Assembly (NCBI GenBank): GCA_937896235.1
Contig: CALBMX010000016.1
Location: 1 to 64,000, forward strand
Direction: 5' to 3'
DNA length: 64,000 nt
Source: an uncultured bacterium
GTDB taxonomy: Bacteria; Planctomycetota; UBA1135; GCA-002686595
Below, one piece after another: positions 60,211-64,000 of this stretch (within the stretch, counting starts at the first letter, position 1; each line of letters opens with the position of its first letter). Below the pieces are notes generated by a model. That model was given only the letters and a program-made list of their open reading frames with translations, ran no database searches and was not told the DNA's origin. A program made the position numbers and the translations under genes.

Positions 60211-61265
60211 GTCGTCCTCCGCAACCCAAAGGCCGAAAGCGTCCGACCGATCACACCTAAGGCGATCGCCAAAAGAAGCACCTTCGGATAGAGGTCGCGG
60301 GTCTCGACCCGCTGCTCCTCGACCCGAGGTGTGCGCTCAAGCTCTTCGATCTCCGCGTAGACCTGCTCCAAACCATCAAGGTCACGAGCGCGATAAAAAC
60401 GCCCGCCGGTCTCTTTGGCTATTCGCTCGAGCAAGCTCGTGTCGGGTTCACCCGCGCTGGAGAGCTGGCGGCCGTATTGGTCAATCCCCATGACAAGCCT
60501 AGCGGCGTGAATCGTGTAGACACGCACTCCGAACTCTTTAGCCATCCGCAGGCCTTCGTCGGGAGTGATCACGCTTCGCGTATTTTCGCCATCGGTGAGC
60601 AAGACCAGAACACGTGACTCGCCACCGGTCTCGTTGAGTAGTGTCGCCGCCTTCGCAAGAGCCGCCCCGATTGCGGTGCCGTCCTCACTTTCATAGCGCG
60701 CCAAGTCGACCTTGTCGAGGAAGCCACGAAGCGCGTCCACATCGAGGGTAAAGGGACAGCGAAGCTCGGGAAAGCCCGCAAAAGAGAGTAGCGCAATATT
60801 ATCACTCGCACCGACCTGGTCCGTCATTCGGCGCTCGGCAAAGTCGCCAACAACTTCCTTCACAACTTCCAATCGATTCCGGCCTGCATCCAAATCCTTG
60901 AACTGCATCGAACTCGAGCGGTCCACAGCGAGAACGATATCAACCCCCTCCGACGTCACCGTTTGCAGAATATTGAAGTTGAGGGGTCTCGCGAGAGCGA
61001 CCATAAGAAGTACCGCCGCGCTGATCTCGAGGAGGCCGGGTAAGAACAAACAGCGCTGGCGCAGGGAGACGGGAAGCCGCGCCCCCGAGGACCCGAATGG
61101 AACGCGAAGAGTGGGCAACCCGGCACGCCCGCGACCAAACCAGAACGCAAATAGGACAAGAGGGATACCGGCCAGAAAAATGGGGTCCGCAAGGCCCAAG
61201 TCCCCAAAGAGCTCCAAACGAACGGGGGCCGAAGAGCGCTCGGCCACTTGGATAATAGCGATCAC
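60207..61265 (-). CDS. batA: BatA-like VWA membrane protein
   Basis: 352 residues from GTG 61265. Membrane helices near residues 26-44 (DPIFLAGIPLVLFAFWFG) and 75-93, then a VWA domain with MIDAS D115-R-S-S-S, VLLTDGENTRS and a C-terminal helix (VLLLAIALGVIGRTLSAFGL). This is the BatA layout; it normally partners BatB in the membrane and is a target of the MoxR ATPase. GTG 61265 is chosen because it overlaps the previous stop as GTGA (61262-61265); the longer open frame to 61340 has no homologous look. Confidence 0.86.
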   Translation of the reverse strand: MIAIIQVAERSSAPVRLELFGDLGLADPIFLAGIPLVLFAFWFGRGRAGLPTLRVPFGSSGARLPVSLRQRCLFLPGLLEISAAVLLMVALARPLNFNILQTVTSEGVDIVLAVDRSSSMQFKDLDAGRNRLEVVKEVVGDFAERRMTDQVGASDNIALLSFAGFPELRCPFTLDVDALRGFLDKVDLARYESEDGTAIGAALAKAATLLNETGGESRVLVLLTDGENTRSVITPDEGLRMAKEFGVRVYTIHAARLVMGIDQYGRQLSSAGEPDTSLLERIAKETGGRFYRARDLDGLEQVYAEIEELERTPRVEEQRVETRDLYPKVLLLAIALGVIGRTLSAFGLRRTT

Positions 61266-62284
61266 GCCCCCCCCCTCGCAACTTGATCGTCGGCACACAG
61301 GGAGGTGACGACTGCCAACCTCTCCGCGAGTCCCCAGCACGTTGCCAAATCGCCGCCATACTTAATAAAGCCGGCCTCGGCGAAGAGCTCGCGGGTTTCG
61401 TCCGAAGCACCCACGGCCTCGGCCCACTCCATGTCGGTCATGCCAACACGAACGAGGGAAGCCACGTGAGGAGAGCGAAGCTCGGCACTCACGCGGACAA
61501 GGCGTGTGAGTGCGAAATAGCCGGCCCGGATTTCATCCGAGCTAGCTTTTGTGCCCGGTGCAGCGAGCCCTCGTAGAGATTCAAGTTCTGCATCAATGCT
61601 CTGACGGAGCGCCTTCGGGTCTTTGCGTGTCTCAGCTCGAGAGCGGCGCCCTAACAGAAAGCCAGCGAGCAAGATGAGCACGGCTCCGGGCACAATGTAC
61701 ATCCAAGCTTCGGTCTGCTCCCCGTCCACTCGTAGCGGTGGCAATTCAGGAAAACCTGCAAGTGGCCTCGCCTCGTCCTCGGCCTCTGCGAGAAGCGATC
61801 GAAAGAGGATCAGCTCCGCGCCTTGCACTTCAATGCCCTCCCACGCCGGCATCGGGAGTGCTCGCTCCCCTGCTTCGAGGGATGCTAAAGTCCACTTCGA
61901 GCGCACGACAAGTGTCCTGGGGCCGTCTTCCCCTCCGTCTGTTTCGACATCGATGACGGGCTTGCCGGCGGACAAGATCGTCCAGGAGTAGTCGAGGGTC
62001 TCCTCCGAGAATGGAGAGACTTCAAACAGCTCCGCTAGCTGCGAGCGCGCCTCCCGCTCGACAGCAAAGATATCTCCTCCCCGAGGTGGACCTTTGGGAG
62101 TTGCGTCCACCACGAGGCGACCCTCCAACACCACTTCAAAAGGAGCGCCGACTTCGACTTCTAGTGAAATCGGCAAGATGACCTTTGCGGTGACGTCCCC
62201 AGCGATGCTCCAAGAGCTCAGTGCACAGACGGCGAAGGCGGTAGCAAGACGACGGCTCCGCGAGATGGAATAGTGGATTGTCAT
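61262..62284 (-). CDS. Bat-operon membrane protein of unknown function
   Basis: 340 residues. Signal peptide (RRLATAFAVCALSSWSIAG), a periplasmic beta-rich domain (VILPISLEVEVGAPFEVVLE resembles the BatD strand pattern), one transmembrane helix around 210-230 (MYIVPGAVLILLAGFLLGRR) and a cytoplasmic helical domain with SSDEIRAGYFALTRLVRVSA. Genes at this place in Bat operons often belong to DUF4381-like families, but this one is longer. A run of nine C (61267-61275) covers its last codons, right at the GTGA coupling with batA. Confidence 0.65.
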   Translation of the reverse strand: MTIHYSISRSRRLATAFAVCALSSWSIAGDVTAKVILPISLEVEVGAPFEVVLEGRLVVDATPKGPPRGGDIFAVEREARSQLAELFEVSPFSEETLDYSWTILSAGKPVIDVETDGGEDGPRTLVVRSKWTLASLEAGERALPMPAWEGIEVQGAELILFRSLLAEAEDEARPLAGFPELPPLRVDGEQTEAWMYIVPGAVLILLAGFLLGRRSRAETRKDPKALRQSIDAELESLRGLAAPGTKASSDEIRAGYFALTRLVRVSAELRSPHVASLVRVGMTDMEWAEAVGASDETRELFAEAGFIKYGGDLATCWGLAERLAVVTSLCADDQVARGGA

Positions 62285-63288
62285 TTCGACCTCCTTCCCA
62301 GGAAAGATGCCGTGGACTGACCGCGAGCGCGACCCTCAAAGAACCGCACGATCGGCTGAGCGATGTCGCCATCTGTAGACTGTCGGATAACCCCGATTCG
62401 GCAGCGCTGAAGGAGCTTGTCCAACATCGCCCGCCGCTCCTTAGCAACCCCTGCCCACTCTTCCCGAACCCGCTTTGAAGACGAATCCAGGAGAGTGCGC
62501 TTACCGCTCACGGGATCATCTAATTCGAGTAGTCCCGCGCTCGGCAGCTCCGATTCAAACGGATCCTCGAGAGGAACTGCAATCACATCATGCCGCGCGC
62601 CAAGGATGACCAGCAGGGAGCGCACACGCTCTCTCTCCTCATCGGTGGCTGACAGTAGACCTTGGAAATCGCTGATGAGAAACATGAGGGAGTGCCGGGA
62701 GCGGTCGCGAACTCGCTCTTCCAAGATGTGCGCGAAGTCGCTCGGACCTAGAGTGGGCTCGGCCGCGATAACCTCCCGAATCAAGCGGTTGATATGAGAG
62801 CTCGTCCGGCCCGAAGCGAGGTGCAATCCAGTCACATTCCCGAAAAGGGTCAGGCCAACACGATCGCGTGTCGCCAAAGCGACATACGAGATCAAAGCGA
62901 CAAACTCGGCTGCAAGCTCGCGCTTTGTAACGCGCCTTGTGCCGAAATCATGGGAGCGGCCGGTATCGACCAGAAGTTGCAACGTTAGCTGACGGTCCTC
63001 TCGAAACGTCTTCACTTGAGGTGTGCCTTTGCGAGCCGTCACCTTCCAATCGATAGACCGCACATCGTCCCCGATCTGATACGCGCGAACCTCTTCAAAC
63101 TCAATCCCCGCCCCCTTGAAGGAGCTCTTGTAACCGCCGGCTAAAGCGCTGGAAACCAAGCGGTGCGTTCGAATACGAATCGCCTTAACCCGCGCCATGA
63201 GCGCGGGGCCGATTGCGGCGTCGCCACTCCGGTCTTTGGGGGCACGGTCGCCATGCCCATCACCGGACTTTCTTTTCCTTGCAAACAC
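62281..63288 (-). CDS. DUF58 (VWA-like) protein of the MoxR/Bat system
   Basis: 335 residues, cytoplasmic. The DUF58 signature FEEVRAYQIGDDVRSIDWKV (residues about 63-82) is followed by TARKGTPQVKTFREDRQLTL and a VWA-like core (LLVDTGRSHDFGT, LMFLISDFQGLLSA). DUF58 proteins act with MoxR AAA+ ATPases, possibly as chaperone substrates or adaptors. It begins 8 bp after moxR and overlaps the next gene by four bases. Confidence 0.9.
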   Translation of the reverse strand: MFARKRKSGDGHGDRAPKDRSGDAAIGPALMARVKAIRIRTHRLVSSALAGGYKSSFKGAGIEFEEVRAYQIGDDVRSIDWKVTARKGTPQVKTFREDRQLTLQLLVDTGRSHDFGTRRVTKRELAAEFVALISYVALATRDRVGLTLFGNVTGLHLASGRTSSHINRLIREVIAAEPTLGPSDFAHILEERVRDRSRHSLMFLISDFQGLLSATDEERERVRSLLVILGARHDVIAVPLEDPFESELPSAGLLELDDPVSGKRTLLDSSSKRVREEWAGVAKERRAMLDKLLQRCRIGVIRQSTDGDIAQPIVRFFEGRARGQSTASFLGRRSK

Positions 63289-63296
63289 AGCGCGCT

Positions 63297-64000
63297 CTAG
63301 GGGACAGGAACGCCTTCTAGCAAGCGGTCTACGAGTGCATCCGCATCGATGCCCTCCGCTTCGGCCTCGTAATTGGGCACGACCCGGTGGCGAAGAACGC
63401 GGTGGGCAACTGCCTTGATGTCCCCTGGAGTGACGTAGTCTCTACCCTTGAGCCATGCGAGAGCTCTCGAAACAAGTGAGAGTGTAATGGTCGCGCGCGG
63501 CGAGGCACCGATCAGAATCGCACCTTCGAGCTCGGGCATTCCGGAGGCCCCCGGTCGGCGCGACGCCTCAACGATAGCGACGATGTAACGCTTGAGGCGC
63601 GGATCCAAGGCGATCGCATCAACTTCTGTTCGGGCTTGCATCACCGACTCCAAAGACACGACCTGCTTGACGTGAGTCACAGCGGACGTGCGGCCCATTC
63701 GATCAAGAATCTCCAGCTCCTCTTCGGGGTTGGGATAGTCGACGATCAGCTTCATCGCGAAGCGATCGAGCTGCGCCTCTGGCAAGGGGTAAGTCCCCTC
63801 TTGCTCGATCGGATTCTGCGTCGCAAGTACCAAGAAAGGCTTAGGGAGAGCTAAGCTCACACCACCGATCGAGACCTGGCCCTCTTGCATCGCCTCTAGA
63901 AGCGCAGACTGCACTTTGGCCGGTGCGCGGTTGATCTCATCCGCTAAAACGAAGTTGGCAAACACCGGCCCTTTACGCGCCTCAAAGGTGGCTTCTTTGG
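63297..64000 (-). CDS. MoxR family AAA+ ATPase (5' end outside the window)
   Basis: Partial: 234 codons are visible and the frame continues through base 64000 (KEATFEARKGPVFANFVL). Walker B LADEINRAPAKVQ, QEGQVSIGGVSLALP, sensor 1 VLATQNPIEQEGTYPLPEAQ, DRFAMKL, and the C-terminal lid with LIGASPRATITL and DIKAVAHRVLRHRV are all typical of MoxR. The Walker A part lies beyond the edge. First gene of the Bat operon, likely remodelling the DUF58/BatA/B partners. Confidence 0.93.
   Translation of the reverse strand, partial: KEATFEARKGPVFANFVLADEINRAPAKVQSALLEAMQEGQVSIGGVSLALPKPFLVLATQNPIEQEGTYPLPEAQLDRFAMKLIVDYPNPEEELEILDRMGRTSAVTHVKQVVSLESVMQARTEVDAIALDPRLKRYIVAIVEASRRPGASGMPELEGAILIGASPRATITLSLVSRALAWLKGRDYVTPGDIKAVAHRVLRHRVVPNYEAEAEGIDADALVDRLLEGVPVP

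Noticed and set aside
1-64000. CRISPR array, transposon or prophage
   Set aside because: No regularly spaced direct repeats of 24-40 nt, no terminal inverted repeats with a transposase, and no phage structural genes are visible.

Overview
The window reads as chromosomal DNA of a free-living, mid-to-high GC, Gram-negative-type bacterium. The likeliest affiliation is Planctomycetota or a PVC relative. This is inferred from gene content and style: a lysine-repeat histone-H1-like protein, secreted sulfatase-fold proteins, a full Bat (MoxR/DUF58/VWA/BatD/BatE) operon, a membrane-anchored coiled-coil protein with a BRCT-like end, several prepilin-like proteins, many GT4 glycosyltransferases, and start codons that almost never have a Shine-Dalgarno sequence. 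No rRNA or marker alignment was available, so the phylum is an inference. The DNA looks like ordinary, densely packed core chromosome; I see no transposase, integrase, phage module or CRISPR array.

Layout. 1-6.1 kb: glutaryl-CoA dehydrogenase, an EI24-type membrane protein with a zinc ribbon, and a divergent envelope-glycosylation set (ArnT/PMT-like transferase, polyprenyl-phosphate GT2, tandem LAB_N membrane protein). 6.1-9.7 kb: metG, DUF2784, then HU, an H1-like protein and ribosomal protein L28, separated by clear hairpin terminators. 9.9-15.3 kb: a giant Ig-repeat lipoprotein and a secreted beta-propeller protein. 15.6-18 kb: gcvT-gcvH-lipoate/octanoate transferase, a self-contained glycine-cleavage/lipoylation set. 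18-24.3 kb: a secreted hypothetical, a sulfatase-fold lipoprotein, tRNA-Gln(TTG), cinA, tatC and a transmembrane coiled-coil/BRCT-like protein. 24.5-32.1 kb: coaE, rho, GT4, a class I amidotransferase, and a coupled GT2/GT4-coiled-coil pair. 32-37.1 kb: an SDR and a three-gene prepilin-like operon whose last member carries a CXXCH motif. 37.2-47.5 kb: trxB, an inositol-phosphatase-like enzyme, an ABC exporter, an M28 peptidase coupled to a CHASE hybrid histidine kinase, DoxX and pheA. 47.9-54.6 kb: a second glycosyltransferase island, including a coupled operon headed by a sulfatase-fold protein that has lost its catalytic residues. 55-64 kb: a thioredoxin-like [2Fe-2S] ferredoxin and the Bat operon, running off the right edge inside moxR.

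How it works together. Polycistronic units on the minus strand are chained by 4-nt ATGA/GTGA/TTGA overlaps (ten junctions), so translational coupling appears to be the rule. Several monocistronic genes have a -10-like TANNNT hexamer 6-7 nt before the start codon and no SD, which suggests leaderless mRNAs. The two glycosyltransferase islands, the ArnT/GT2/LAB_N set and the sulfatase-fold proteins together suggest heavy investment in a cell-surface polysaccharide. The least explained parts are the BRCT-like membrane protein, the CXXCH prepilin-type protein, the heptad-registered tryptophan coiled coil fused to a GT4, and the catalytically dead sulfatase-fold protein in a GT operon.
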